Source: Pseudomonas poae (GTDB lineage: Bacteria; Pseudomonadota; Gammaproteobacteria; Pseudomonadales; Pseudomonadaceae). From it: a stretch of 64,000 nucleotides of DNA. Made by a program: the position numbers and the translations under genes. The stretch is taken from the NCBI RefSeq assembly GCF_001439785.1, contig NZ_JYLI01000018.1, positions 62,001-126,000 of the forward strand, read 5' to 3'. Position 1 is the stretch's first letter; the number at the start of each line of letters is the position of its first letter. Below the pieces are notes generated by a model. The model was given only the letters and a program-made list of their open reading frames with translations, was not told the DNA's origin and did no database searches. Of this stretch, positions 48,407 to 58,014 are shown in pieces.

Positions 48407-51112
48407 ATGAAACTCACTCTGCTCAAAGAGTTCTTCGCAGGCTTTCTGCGGACCCGCCATATCGCCCGGCATTTTCGCCGCCTGGCCATGCTCGAAACCG
48501 TGACCGACGCCAGCGTCAGCCGTGAAGTCCCGCCGACCCTGGCGCAAACCCTGGTGGCCGCCGCCAACAGTGACGCCGCGCAATTGCTCGGCACGCTGGG
48601 CAGCCATGCCGAGGGCCTGAGCAGCCAGGACGCCGACGCTCTGCGCGTGCAATACGGCCTCAATGAAGTCGAGCATGAGCAGCCGCTGCCATGGTGGGTG
48701 CATCTGTGGCACTGCTACAAAAACCCGTTCAACCTGCTGCTGACCCTGCTGGCAGTGATCTCGTGGCTGACCGAGGACATGAAAGCCGCCACGGTGATCT
48801 TCTCCATGGTGGTGCTCTCGACCCTGCTGCGCTTCTGGCAGGAGGCCAAGTCGAACAAGGCCGCTGACGCGCTCAAGGCAATGGTGAGCAATACCGCGAC
48901 CGTGCTGCGCCGAGACGCCCCCAAGCGCATTGAGCTGCCGATCAAGCAACTGGTGCCGGGCGACCTGATCGTACTGTCGGCCGGCGACATGATCCCGGCC
49001 GACTGCCGCGTACTCACGGCCAAGGACCTGTTCGTCAGCCAGGCGGCGATGACCGGTGAATCGATGCCGGTGGAGAAATTCGTGCAGCAGCAGGACGCCG
49101 CGACGCGCAATCCGCTGGACCTGGAAAACATCCTGTTCATGGGCACCAACGTGGTGTCCGGCGCCGCCACCGCTGTGATCCTGGCGACCGGCAACAGCAC
49201 CTATTTTGGCGCGCTGGCCCAACGCGTGACGGCGACCGACCGTGCTACCACATCGTTCCAGCATGGCGTGAACAAGGTCAGCTGGCTGCTGATTCGCTTT
49301 ATGTTCGTGATGGCGCCGGCGGTGCTGTTCATCAATGGTTTCACCAAGGGCGACTGGACCGAAGCGCTGTTGTTCGCGCTGTCGATTGCCGTGGGGCTGA
49401 CCCCGGAAATGCTGCCGATGATCGTCACCTCCACCCTGGCCAAAGGGGCGGTGTTTCTGTCGCGCAAGAAGGTCATCGTCAAGCGCCTGGATGCGATCCA
49501 GAACTTCGGCGCCATGGACGTGCTGTGCACCGACAAGACCGGCACGCTCACCCAGGACAAGATTTTCCTGGCGCGCCATGTTGATGTGTGGGGCCAGGAT
49601 TCCGACGACGTACTGGAAATGGCCTACCTCAACAGCTACTACCAGACCGGCCTGAAAAACCTGCTGGACGTGGCGGTGCTGGAGCACGTCGACGTGCACC
49701 GCGAGTTGAACGTGGGCACGGCCTTCCACAAGGTCGATGAAATTCCGTTCGACTTCAATCGCCGGCGCATGTCGGTGGTGGTCGCCGAGCAAGGCTTGCC
49801 GCACCTGTTGATCTGCAAGGGCGCCGTGGAGGAGATCCTGTCGGTGTGCACCAGTGTGCGTCACGGTGAGGTTAACGAAGCGCTGACCGACGAGCTGCTG
49901 GCACGCATTCGGCAGGTGACTGCGGCATTCAACGAAGAAGGCCTGCGTGTGGTGGCGGTTGCCGCGCAACCGATGGCGTCGGGTCGCGATACCTACAGCC
50001 TGGCGGATGAAAGCAACCTGACCCTGATCGGCTATGTCGCGTTCCTCGATCCACCCAAGGAAAGCACAGCGCCTGCGCTGAAGGCGCTCAAAGCCCACGG
50101 CGTCGCGGTCAAAGTGCTCACCGGTGACAACGAGTTGGTCACCGCCAAGATCTGCCGCGAAGTGGGCCTGGAACAGCAAGGCCTGCTGATGGGCAATGAC
50201 ATCGAAGACATGACCGACACCGAGCTGGCCAAGGCGGTTGAAACCACCAATGTATTCGCCCGGCTCACACCCAGCCACAAGGAGCGCATCGTGCGCCTGC
50301 TCAAGGCCAACGGGCATGTGGTCGGGTTCATGGGCGACGGCATCAATGACGCGCCGGCGCTGCGTACCGCCGATATCGGTATTTCGGTGGACAGCGCGGT
50401 GGACATTGCCAAGGAAGCGGCCGACATCATTCTGCTGGAAAAAAGCCTGATGATCCTCGAGGAGGGCGTGCTCGAAGGCCGTCGTACCTTCGCCAACATG
50501 CTCAAGTACATCAAGATGACCGCCAGTTCCAACTTCGGCAACGTGTTCTCGGTGCTGGTGGCCAGCGCGTTTATCCCGTTCCTGCCGATGCTGCCGATGC
50601 ACCTGCTGGTACAGAACCTGCTCTACGATATTTCGCAGATCGCGATTCCGTTCGATAACGTCGACGAGGAAATGCTCGCCAAACCGCAACGCTGGCAGCC
50701 GGGGGACGTGGGGCGTTTCATGCTGTTCTTCGGGCCGATCAGTTCGATCTTCGACATCACCACGTTCGCCCTCATGTGGTACGTGTTCGATGCCAACACA
50801 CCGGATCACCAGACCCTGTTCCAGTCCGGCTGGTTCGTGGTGGGGTTGCTGACCCAGACGCTGATCGTGCACATGATCCGTACCCCGAAAATTCCGTTCC
50901 TGCAAAGCCGTGCGGCGATGCCGTTGATGGTGATGACCGTGGTGATCATGGCAGTGGGGATTTTCCTGCCGATGGGGCCGTTGGCACATTACTTCAAGCT
51001 GCAGGCGCTTCCGTCGCTGTACTTCGTGTTCCTGCCGGTGATTCTGCTGGCGTACATGGCGCTGACCCAGGCAGTGAAGGGCTATTACATCCGCAAGTTT
51101 GGCTGGCAGTAA
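48407..51112 (+). CDS. mgtA: Magnesium-importing P-type ATPase
   Basis: 901 residues. P-type ATPase with ten membrane segments, TGES actuator loop (MTGESMPVEKF), phosphorylation site D376 in CTDKTGTLT, and MGDGINDAPALRTADIGISVDSAVDIAKEAAD (shown by its key GDGINDAP). Length and N-terminal MKLTLLKEFFAGFLRTRH match MgtA/MgtB Mg importers. ATG chosen because AGGAG lies upstream; the long in-frame extension is leader. Followed by mgtC after 92 bases, a magnesium-starvation operon. Confidence 0.95.
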   Translation: MKLTLLKEFFAGFLRTRHIARHFRRLAMLETVTDASVSREVPPTLAQTLVAAANSDAAQLLGTLGSHAEGLSSQDADALRVQYGLNEVEHEQPLPWWVHLWHCYKNPFNLLLTLLAVISWLTEDMKAATVIFSMVVLSTLLRFWQEAKSNKAADALKAMVSNTATVLRRDAPKRIELPIKQLVPGDLIVLSAGDMIPADCRVLTAKDLFVSQAAMTGESMPVEKFVQQQDAATRNPLDLENILFMGTNVVSGAATAVILATGNSTYFGALAQRVTATDRATTSFQHGVNKVSWLLIRFMFVMAPAVLFINGFTKGDWTEALLFALSIAVGLTPEMLPMIVTSTLAKGAVFLSRKKVIVKRLDAIQNFGAMDVLCTDKTGTLTQDKIFLARHVDVWGQDSDDVLEMAYLNSYYQTGLKNLLDVAVLEHVDVHRELNVGTAFHKVDEIPFDFNRRRMSVVVAEQGLPHLLICKGAVEEILSVCTSVRHGEVNEALTDELLARIRQVTAAFNEEGLRVVAVAAQPMASGRDTYSLADESNLTLIGYVAFLDPPKESTAPALKALKAHGVAVKVLTGDNELVTAKICREVGLEQQGLLMGNDIEDMTDTELAKAVETTNVFARLTPSHKERIVRLLKANGHVVGFMGDGINDAPALRTADIGISVDSAVDIAKEAADIILLEKSLMILEEGVLEGRRTFANMLKYIKMTASSNFGNVFSVLVASAFIPFLPMLPMHLLVQNLLYDISQIAIPFDNVDEEMLAKPQRWQPGDVGRFMLFFGPISSIFDITTFALMWYVFDANTPDHQTLFQSGWFVVGLLTQTLIVHMIRTPKIPFLQSRAAMPLMVMTVVIMAVGIFLPMGPLAHYFKLQALPSLYFVFLPVILLAYMALTQAVKGYYIRKFGWQ

Positions 51113-51204
51113 GACTTTATTGGCAGCACTGCCTGCCCCTGTGGGAGTTCGTTCTCACCGGGGCAGGGCGGTTTCAATCTGTGGCTGCAGACAGGGAGAT
51201 TTTT

Positions 51205-51921
51205 ATGCAGGCAATCCATAACATCAACCTCGACTCGCTGATCGATACCCTGGTCAGTCTGACGGCGGCGTTCATCTTCGGCGGCCTGATTGGCTTTGAA
51301 CGCCAGTACCGCCAGCGTACGGCGGGCCTGCGTACCAATGTGCTGGTGGCGGTGGGTGCGGCGATTTTTGTCGACATGGCCAGCCGGCTTGGTGGTGCGG
51401 AGGCGGCGGTGCGCGTGGTTGCCTATGTGGTCTCGGGCATCGGCTTTCTCGGGGCCGGCGTGATCATGCGCGAAGAAGGCAATGTGCGCGGGCTCAACAC
51501 GGCGGCCACGCTGTGGGGCTCGGCCGCGGTGGGCGCCTGTGCCGGCGCCGACCTGATCCTGGAAGCGCTGTTGGGAACCCTGTTCGTGCTGGCAGCCAAT
51601 ACCTTGCTGCGGCCGATCGTCAATAACATCAACCGCCAACCGTTGGATGTGGTGTCCGCCGAGGTGACCAATATCCTCTATGTGATCGCGCGACGCAGCC
51701 AGCAACAGGCGGTGATGGTGTTGCTGGAAGCCGAGCTGGCGCGCTGCAACTACCCGGCCAGTGACATCGATGTGCGGCCATTCGGCAGCGAGGAAGTGGA
51801 GATCGAGGCCACCCTGGCCGCGACCTCGGTGGACGGTGACGAGCTGGACGCGCTGGTGGCGCGTATTTCCGGCTCGACCCTGGTGGTGCAGGCGTTCTGG
51901 AGCCCGAGTACCACCGACTGA
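51205..51921 (+). CDS. mgtC: MgtC/SapB-family membrane protein
   Basis: 238 residues. Four to five membrane segments in the N-terminal half with FGGLIGFERQYRQRTAGLRTNVLVAVGAA (key motif GFERQ...RTAGLRT) and GIGFLGAGVIMREEGNVRGLNTAATLW, and a C-terminal ACT-like cytoplasmic domain. In other bacteria MgtC inhibits the F1Fo ATPase and supports growth in low magnesium. AGGGAGA precedes the ATG. Downstream of mgtA. Confidence 0.92.
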   Translation: MQAIHNINLDSLIDTLVSLTAAFIFGGLIGFERQYRQRTAGLRTNVLVAVGAAIFVDMASRLGGAEAAVRVVAYVVSGIGFLGAGVIMREEGNVRGLNTAATLWGSAAVGACAGADLILEALLGTLFVLAANTLLRPIVNNINRQPLDVVSAEVTNILYVIARRSQQQAVMVLLEAELARCNYPASDIDVRPFGSEEVEIEATLAATSVDGDELDALVARISGSTLVVQAFWSPSTTD

Positions 51922-51971
51922 CGGGGCGCGCGCAACGCGCGTTCAGATTGCCACCTCATCAGGCGTTGCGA

Positions 51972-51986
51972 GGATAAGTCCTACGC
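51972..51986 (+). promoter_or_regulatory. GGATAAGTCCTACGC motif upstream of the NarL-type regulator
   Basis: Matches GGACAACTCCTACGC at 56505-56519, upstream of the degenerate receiver gene, at 13 of 15 positions. Both contain the GGA-N4-TCC dyad. Candidate binding site of the adjacent response regulator. Confidence 0.4.
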
Positions 51987-52218
51987 CTGGTCAGGAATAT
52001 CCCTTCGATCCAGGCGTTATTACGTTGCTAAGGTTGCGCCCTCACTGCTATCCGGCAGCGAAGATTCGGCTGTGCATATCCGAAAATGCTTTCAATCGAA
52101 GGGACCAGGCTTGACCCCGTGTTGAGTAAGCGCAGTGCCGCTGGTCGGGACTGTCATTTCTCACAGGTACCTGCGTCCCGTGTGATGTGTGAGTGTACTT
52201 GCGTCTCAGGGGAGTGTT

Positions 52219-52845
52219 ATGAGTAAAGCGTTAATCGTTGATGATCACCCGTTTATCCGCCAAACCGTCCGGTTCCTGCTCAAGCAGGAAGGCTTTACCG
52301 AAATCGACGAGGCGGGCAATGGCGCGGACGCGGTACAAAAGGCTCGGGAAGGTCGTCCGGACTTGATGATCCTCGACCTGGCCATTCCGAAACTGGGTGG
52401 GCTGGAGGTGATCAGTCGGGTCAAGGCACTGGGCTTGCCGTGCAAGATGCTGGTATTGACCGCATCCCTTGCGGAGTTTTTTTCTGCCCGATGCATGCGC
52501 GCCGGCGCCATGGGGTTTGTGGCCAAGACCGGTGAGTTGGACGAGCTGCAAAAGGCAATCAAGGCTGTGATGTCCAATTACAGCTGCTTTCCCAGCTTGT
52601 CGAGCAGTTCGGTACGGCGTGATGACTTGCAATCCACCGAGCTGCAACTGGTGGAGTCGCTGTCGGATCGCGAGCTGGAAGTTTTGCGCATGCTCGCGCT
52701 GGGGCTGGGCAACAACCAGATTGCCGAGCAGATGTTGCTGAGCCACAAGACCATCAGTACCTACAAAACGCGCCTCAAGGAGAAGCTGCGTATGTCATCG
52801 GTGGTGCACATTGCAAAATTCGCCCAGCGCAATCAACTGATTTGA
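52219..52845 (+). CDS. NarL/FixJ-family response regulator
   Basis: 208 residues: receiver (DD at 8-9, phospho-acceptor D53 in LMILDLAIP, K at VAKTGELDEL) and LuxR HTH (LSDRELEVLRMLALGLGNNQIAEQMLLSHKTISTYKTRLKEKL). GGGGAG ribosome site. It ends six bases before the hybrid sensor kinase gene, so the two form a BvgAS/EvgAS-like phosphorelay pair. Confidence 0.92.
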   Translation: MSKALIVDDHPFIRQTVRFLLKQEGFTEIDEAGNGADAVQKAREGRPDLMILDLAIPKLGGLEVISRVKALGLPCKMLVLTASLAEFFSARCMRAGAMGFVAKTGELDELQKAIKAVMSNYSCFPSLSSSSVRRDDLQSTELQLVESLSDRELEVLRMLALGLGNNQIAEQMLLSHKTISTYKTRLKEKLRMSSVVHIAKFAQRNQLI

Positions 52846-52851
52846 CTGCCC

Positions 52852-55800
52852 ATGAGGTTCGTCAGGATTCGCCCCTTTATCATGACCCTGTTGGTGGGTT
52901 GGCCGCCAATAGCGGCGACGGCAGCTGACGAACCACCCCCCTTGCGCTTGTTGGCGCATTCCAGTTTTCATGGTCCATCCCCGGTATTGAAAGAATCTGA
53001 CTGGCGCTGGCTGCGTGAGCGGCGCACGTTGCTGATGGGAATTTCCGCCCCCGATTATGCCCCGTTTGACCTGACAAACAACAACGGTGAGTTCCAGGGA
53101 ATCACTGCTGATTTTGCGGCGCTGATCAGCCAGGCCCTGAACGTGACCATTGAGGTCCGATCCTACGAAACCCGCGATGAAGTGATCGAAGCCCTCAAGC
53201 AGGGCACCGTGGACTTCATTGGTTCCGCCAATGGCTATGAAGCTGCAGACCCGCAACTGGTGATGTCGCGCGCCTACGCCAACGACCAGCCGACCCTGGT
53301 CACCCGCACGGGTGAGAGCCAGGCGATAAGCAGCGATCTTGCGGGAAAGCGCGTGGCGATGCTTTATCACTACTTGCCGCCCGAGAGGGTGCGTGGTTTT
53401 TACCCCGATGCGCGGTTGGAGCTGTTTTCCTCGACGTTCGAGGCGATCGGCGCGGTGGCGTTCGGCCGCGCCGATGTGTACCTGGGGGATGCCATCAGCA
53501 CCAATTACCTGATCAACCGCAACCACTTGAACAACGTGCGCATGGCGGACTTTTCCACCCTGGAAGTCAACCCGTTTGCCTTTGCTCTGACGCGGGACAA
53601 CAAGCAGTTGCTGCCGATTATCAACGCAGCGCTGGCGGCGATACCGGCCAGTGAACAAATGGAGATCCTGCGCCGCTGGAGTGGCGGTAATCTGGGGATC
53701 GTCGGCGCCGAGCGATTGCAATTGAGTGCCAGTGAGCAGCGTTGGCTGGAGAAAAATCCACGGGTCAAGATCGCGGTGCCCGAGCAGTTCATGCCGCTGT
53801 CCCTGATCGATGACCAGGGGCAGTTCGAAGGGTTGAGCGCCGAGTTGTTGTCCCGTATCAGCTTGCGCACCGGGCTGAAATTCGATGCGGTGCCGGGCCG
53901 CTCGATCCCGCGCCAGATCGACCAGGTGAGCGCGGGCGGGGCGGACATGCTGGCGGTGGTGACGCCCAGTGTCGAGGGTGCCGAAAAGGTGCGTTTCACC
54001 CGGCCCTACCTGACCAACCCGCTGGTGCTGGTGACCCGTGGCGAAGAGCGCAGCCCGCTGACGTTGGAGGACATGGTGGGTAAACGGCTGGCGCTGATCG
54101 GCGGCAGTGGCCTGCACGATACGATTGCACAGAATTTCCCGGGGATTCGGTTCGTGGACGTCGAAAATCCGGAACAGGCGCTGGCGCTGGTGGCCAATGG
54201 CGGCGCAGAGGGCGCGGTCAACTCGCTGCTCAGTGCGCGCTTTATGATCGCCCGGTCTTACCGCGACAGTTTGCGCGTCACCAGCACAATCGGCTCGGAC
54301 CCGGTGCGTATCGCCTTTGGGGTCAACCGCAGCCAGTTGGAGCTGTTTTCGATCCTCGATAAAGCGCTGCTGAGTATCACGCCGCAGGAAATGGATGAAA
54401 TCATCAGCCACTGGCGCAACGAGGTCATCATCGAGGACAGTTACTGGCTGCGTCATCGCAATGTGATCATGCAGGGATTTGGCCTGGCCGCGCTGCTGCT
54501 GGTGATCACCCTGGGCTGGGCGATTTATCTGCGCAGCCTCATCCGCAAGCGTGTGCAGGCCGAGCGTGCCTTGAGCGACCAGATGCGCTTTATGAGCGTA
54601 TTGATCGACGGCACGCCGCACCCGATTTACGTGCGTGATCGCCAGGGACGGTTGATGGCGTGCAACAACGCGTACCTGGATGTGTTCGGCTTCAGGCTCG
54701 AAGAGGTGATCGGCAAGACCGCCGTGGAAACCGACACCGGCAACCCGCCTCAGGCGCAACTGTTCCATGAGGATTACATGCGCCTGATGGCCAGCGGCGT
54801 ACCGCAGATTCAAGACAGAATCCTCAAGGTGCCGGGCGACAAGGTCCTGACCATTTACCAATGGATGCTGCCGTACCGCGATGGCGATGACAATGTGGTG
54901 GGCATGATTGCCGGCTGGGTGGATGTAAGCGAACGGCAGCGCTTGCTCGGTCAGTTGCAGGAGGCCAAGGAAGATGCGGACGCCGCCAACCGTGCCAAGA
55001 CCACGTTTCTGGCGACCATGAGTCACGAGATTCGCACGCCCATGAACGCGGTGATTGGCATGATCGAGCTGGCCCTGGCGAACGCCGAGCAGGGCCGCCC
55101 CGACCGCGATGCCCTGCAGGTGGCGTCGGTGGCATCACGCGGCATGCTGGAGTTGATCGGCGATATTCTGGACATTGCGAGAATCGAGTCCGGGCATCTT
55201 TCGCTGGCGCAGGAGCCCGCCAACGTGCATGAACTGCTGCTGTCAGTGGCGCGGGTGTTCGAAGGGCTTGCGCGCTCCAAGGGGCTGGCGCTGCAGGTGG
55301 AATTGGATCCGTTGATGGATTGCCCGGTGCTGGTTGATCCGTTGCGCTTTAAACAGGTGGTTTCCAACCTGTTGAGCAACGCGATCAAGTTCACGTCTCA
55401 GGGCCAGGTGCGGTTGGGAGGAAGCGTTTCGCCGGCCTGCGATGCAGACCAACTGGAGTTCAAGTTGTGGGTCGAAGACGCCGGTATCGGTATCAGCGCA
55501 GAAGACCAGCAGCGGCTGTTCAACCCATTTATCCAAGGCAGCAACAGCGAGCAGTCGCCGCGCAGTGGGTCCGGGCTGGGGCTGGTGATCAGTCGCAACC
55601 TGTGTGAAATGATGGGGGGCAAACTGCACCTGAGCAGCGTGCTCGGCAAGGGCACGCGGGTGGACTTGCTCGTGACGCTGGCCCGTACCGCGATATCGCC
55701 CGCCGAGCACCCGGCGATGGTCGCGCGCGCGCAACCGGTTCGGGCATTGGACATTCTGGTGGTGGATGACTATCCGGCCAACCGCGCGCTGCTGGCGCGG

Positions 55801-56475
55801 CAATTGAGCTTTCTGGGGCATCGGATCAGCACTGCCGAGGAAGGCAACCAAGGGTTCGAGCTGTGGAAAGCCGCGCCTACGGATGTGGTCATCACCGATT
55901 GCAACATGCCGCTCAAGAACGGTTACGCACTGGCGCGTGATATCCGTGCGTATGAACGCGAACACGGCCGGGCGCCATGCCTGCTGCTTGGGTTTACCGC
56001 CAATGCGCAACCTGAAGAAACCGAACGCTGTCGCCAGGCCGGCATGGACGGTTGCCTGTTCAAGCCGGCGGGCCTCGAAGACTTGCGTTCGGCGTTGGCC
56101 ACGCTCACCGATCAACCGTCGGCTGCTGAACCGGACCTCGTGGTGGATCTGAGCGCTCTGGTCTCGCTGACCGGGGATGATCGCGCCGCGCTTCTGGAAC
56201 TTCTGGCACCGTTGCTCGACAGCCTGCAGGCTGACCGCGCGCTGCTTTCGATGCTGCACACTGAGCGCGACTTTCACGCATTGCATGATCTGGCTCACCG
56301 CGTCAAAGGCGGCGCGCGCATGGTCAGGGCCCAGGTGCTGATCGCGCACTGCGACACGCTGGAGACGGCTTGCCTGAGCCAGGAGCGCAGCGCCCTGGAT
56401 GCTGCCGTACAGGCGGTAGGCGTGGCGATTGACGATCTGTACCGAGGCTTGAGTGGTTATTGCAATCAGCCTTGA
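52852..56475 (+). CDS. BvgS/EvgS-like hybrid sensor histidine kinase
   Basis: 1207 residues. Signal peptide, two periplasmic SBP_bac_3 (Venus flytrap) domains (about 55-280 and 300-525), one membrane helix (541-562), PAS (about 580-695), HisKA with H725 in TMSHEIRTPMN, HATPase (GIGISAEDQQRLFNPF; GSGLGLVIS), receiver (ILVVDDYPANRALL; TDCNMP) and a C-terminal Hpt with the His in HRVKGGARM. Complete four-step phosphorelay that would end on the adjacent NarL-type regulator. The ligand is unknown; Venus-flytrap modules suggest a small nutrient-like molecule. Confidence 0.93.
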   Translation: MRFVRIRPFIMTLLVGWPPIAATAADEPPPLRLLAHSSFHGPSPVLKESDWRWLRERRTLLMGISAPDYAPFDLTNNNGEFQGITADFAALISQALNVTIEVRSYETRDEVIEALKQGTVDFIGSANGYEAADPQLVMSRAYANDQPTLVTRTGESQAISSDLAGKRVAMLYHYLPPERVRGFYPDARLELFSSTFEAIGAVAFGRADVYLGDAISTNYLINRNHLNNVRMADFSTLEVNPFAFALTRDNKQLLPIINAALAAIPASEQMEILRRWSGGNLGIVGAERLQLSASEQRWLEKNPRVKIAVPEQFMPLSLIDDQGQFEGLSAELLSRISLRTGLKFDAVPGRSIPRQIDQVSAGGADMLAVVTPSVEGAEKVRFTRPYLTNPLVLVTRGEERSPLTLEDMVGKRLALIGGSGLHDTIAQNFPGIRFVDVENPEQALALVANGGAEGAVNSLLSARFMIARSYRDSLRVTSTIGSDPVRIAFGVNRSQLELFSILDKALLSITPQEMDEIISHWRNEVIIEDSYWLRHRNVIMQGFGLAALLLVITLGWAIYLRSLIRKRVQAERALSDQMRFMSVLIDGTPHPIYVRDRQGRLMACNNAYLDVFGFRLEEVIGKTAVETDTGNPPQAQLFHEDYMRLMASGVPQIQDRILKVPGDKVLTIYQWMLPYRDGDDNVVGMIAGWVDVSERQRLLGQLQEAKEDADAANRAKTTFLATMSHEIRTPMNAVIGMIELALANAEQGRPDRDALQVASVASRGMLELIGDILDIARIESGHLSLAQEPANVHELLLSVARVFEGLARSKGLALQVELDPLMDCPVLVDPLRFKQVVSNLLSNAIKFTSQGQVRLGGSVSPACDADQLEFKLWVEDAGIGISAEDQQRLFNPFIQGSNSEQSPRSGSGLGLVISRNLCEMMGGKLHLSSVLGKGTRVDLLVTLARTAISPAEHPAMVARAQPVRALDILVVDDYPANRALLARQLSFLGHRISTAEEGNQGFELWKAAPTDVVITDCNMPLKNGYALARDIRAYEREHGRAPCLLLGFTANAQPEETERCRQAGMDGCLFKPAGLEDLRSALATLTDQPSAAEPDLVVDLSALVSLTGDDRAALLELLAPLLDSLQADRALLSMLHTERDFHALHDLAHRVKGGARMVRAQVLIAHCDTLETACLSQERSALDAAVQAVGVAIDDLYRGLSGYCNQP

Positions 56476-56504
56476 CGGCGTTTGATGGCCATTCGGTAAG
56501 TTTG

Positions 56505-56519
56505 GGACAACTCCTACGC
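56505..56519 (+). promoter_or_regulatory. GGACAACTCCTACGC motif upstream of the degenerate receiver gene
   Basis: Near-copy of the element at 51972-51986, 91 bases before the start codon; a possible operator linking this gene to the same phosphorelay. Confidence 0.4.
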
Positions 56520-56609
56520 GAAGGGGGAACAAGCCTGATTTTGTCTGCGGGATATGTCTGGAAAATGGGCGCTGCTCACTGACGAGCTCCGCCTGCGCAG
56601 GTACCCGAC

Positions 56610-57026
56610 ATGCCGAATAAAGCACTGACCATCCTGATTGCCGATGAACAGCACCTGCAACGACTGCACATCGAGAAAATGCTCAATCAGTTGGGGTATC
56701 ACCGCATCCTGCCGGTGCAAACCTTCGAAGAAGTCCAGATCCTGACGGCCATTCCGGCCGAGCCCTTCGATGTATTGATCATCAATGCAGGGCTGGCGGC
56801 CCAGGCGAGGGGGCCGCACCCCCAGGCCCGTCATGTGTTGGTGTACGACCATCTGGACGTGGCATCAGCCGCCGGCACCACGCCGACATTGCTGGTTCGT
56901 TTGCCGGGTGCGCCGGACACGGTCAATCTCGAACACTTCATGGACATCATTGACCCGCCCGGCGCCTCTCGGGGCCTGCGGGTGTTGCCGTGGCTGCGGG
57001 AGTTGTCCCGCAAGCCGGCTGCCTGA
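56610..57026 (+). CDS. Degenerate receiver-like protein
   Basis: 138 residues. The first half has the CheY-like pattern: ILIADEQHLQRLHIEKMLNQLG with the acidic DE pair (12-13), then FDVLIINAGLA in which Asn59 replaces the phospho-accepting Asp. The second half loses receiver motifs. It is therefore probably not phosphorylated and may act by protein contact within the BvgS-type system next door. No HTH. Confidence 0.65.
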   Translation: MPNKALTILIADEQHLQRLHIEKMLNQLGYHRILPVQTFEEVQILTAIPAEPFDVLIINAGLAAQARGPHPQARHVLVYDHLDVASAAGTTPTLLVRLPGAPDTVNLEHFMDIIDPPGASRGLRVLPWLRELSRKPAA

Positions 57027-57028
57027 GT

Positions 57029-57847
57029 TCAGTCCCACTCGGGTGCGATGCTCTTGGGGCTGGTCAAGCGATGGCCCCGTTCCAGGTTGGCAATTTGCGC
57101 CATGTCGTCCGCGCTCAAGGTCAACTGCAGGGCTTTCAGGTTGCTCTCCAGGTTGGCGCGCTTGGTTGACGATGGAATCACCGCATGGCCCAGTTGCATG
57201 GCCCATGCCAAAGCGACTTGCGCTGGGGTGGCTTGATGGCGTTCGGCTATTTGCTCGAGTACCGGGTCCTTGAGCACTTCGCCATAGGCCAGGGTCATGT
57301 ACGAGGTGATCTGGATATCGTTGGCGTGGGCGAATTCCACCACCTTGCGGTTTTGCAGGTAGGGGTGCAGCTCGATCTGGTTGGTGGCGATATTTTCCGC
57401 GCCCACGGCGGCAATCGCCTGTTTCATCAGGTCGACCGTGAAGTTGGAGATGCCGATCTGGCGCGTCAGGCCCAGGCGCTTGGCTTCCAGCAGCTGGCCC
57501 ATGAACTCGGCGACGGGCACCTGGTTTTCCGGTGACGGCCAGTGGATCAGCGTCAGGTCCAGGTAATCGGTTTTGAGTTTGCGCAGGCTTTCCTGCAGGC
57601 TGGGAATCAAGTGGCCCTGGGCGAAGTTGGACACCCAGATCTTGCTGGTGATGAACAGCTCGTCACGCGGCACGCCGCTGTCGGCAATGGCTTGGCCAAC
57701 CTCGGCTTCATTCTCGTAGATCTGCGCGGTGTCGATGGCGCGGTAGCCCAGTTCCAGACCAGTGCTGACCGAGTCGATCACCACCTGGCCTTTCAAACGG
57801 AAGGTGCCTAGGCCGAAGGCAGGGACTTTTTGGGTAGGGAGGGACAT
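57029..57847 (-). CDS. dkgB: Aldo/keto reductase, 2,5-diketo-D-gluconate reductase B type
   Basis: 272 residues with the AKR catalytic tetrad: Asp in GYRAIDTAQIYENE with Tyr, Lys in FITSKIW, His in LTLIHWPSP; NADPH-binding IPSSTKRANLESNL. AGGAG precedes the ATG of MSLPTQK, and the in-frame extension is rejected. Closest in character to DkgB/YafB; the physiological substrate is likely a reactive aldehyde such as methylglyoxal (family knowledge). Confidence 0.88.
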   Translation of the reverse strand: MSLPTQKVPAFGLGTFRLKGQVVIDSVSTGLELGYRAIDTAQIYENEAEVGQAIADSGVPRDELFITSKIWVSNFAQGHLIPSLQESLRKLKTDYLDLTLIHWPSPENQVPVAEFMGQLLEAKRLGLTRQIGISNFTVDLMKQAIAAVGAENIATNQIELHPYLQNRKVVEFAHANDIQITSYMTLAYGEVLKDPVLEQIAERHQATPAQVALAWAMQLGHAVIPSSTKRANLESNLKALQLTLSADDMAQIANLERGHRLTSPKSIAPEWD

Positions 57848-58014
57848 TAGAGACTCCTGAACGGGTGTGGACAATGGAGTCGAGTATCCGCGCGTCGTTC
57901 CGTTGGAAAAACCGCCGATGCCGCAAAGGACTGTTGAGGGAGCGTCACGAATGGTGGGGCGGCTCGATCAACGGCAGGAGGGGCAAGCCCCTCCTGCACT
58001 TCGATCTTTGTCGA

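Noticed and set aside
48275..50989. A 904-codon minus-strand open frame opposite mgtA
   Set aside because: It is His/Arg/Gln-rich antisense of a well-supported P-type ATPase; no domain or ribosome site, typical of long shadows in high-GC coding DNA.
52795..55026. A 743-codon minus-strand frame opposite the hybrid kinase
   Set aside because: Low-complexity His/Gln/Arg composition and complete overlap with clearly conserved kinase domains.
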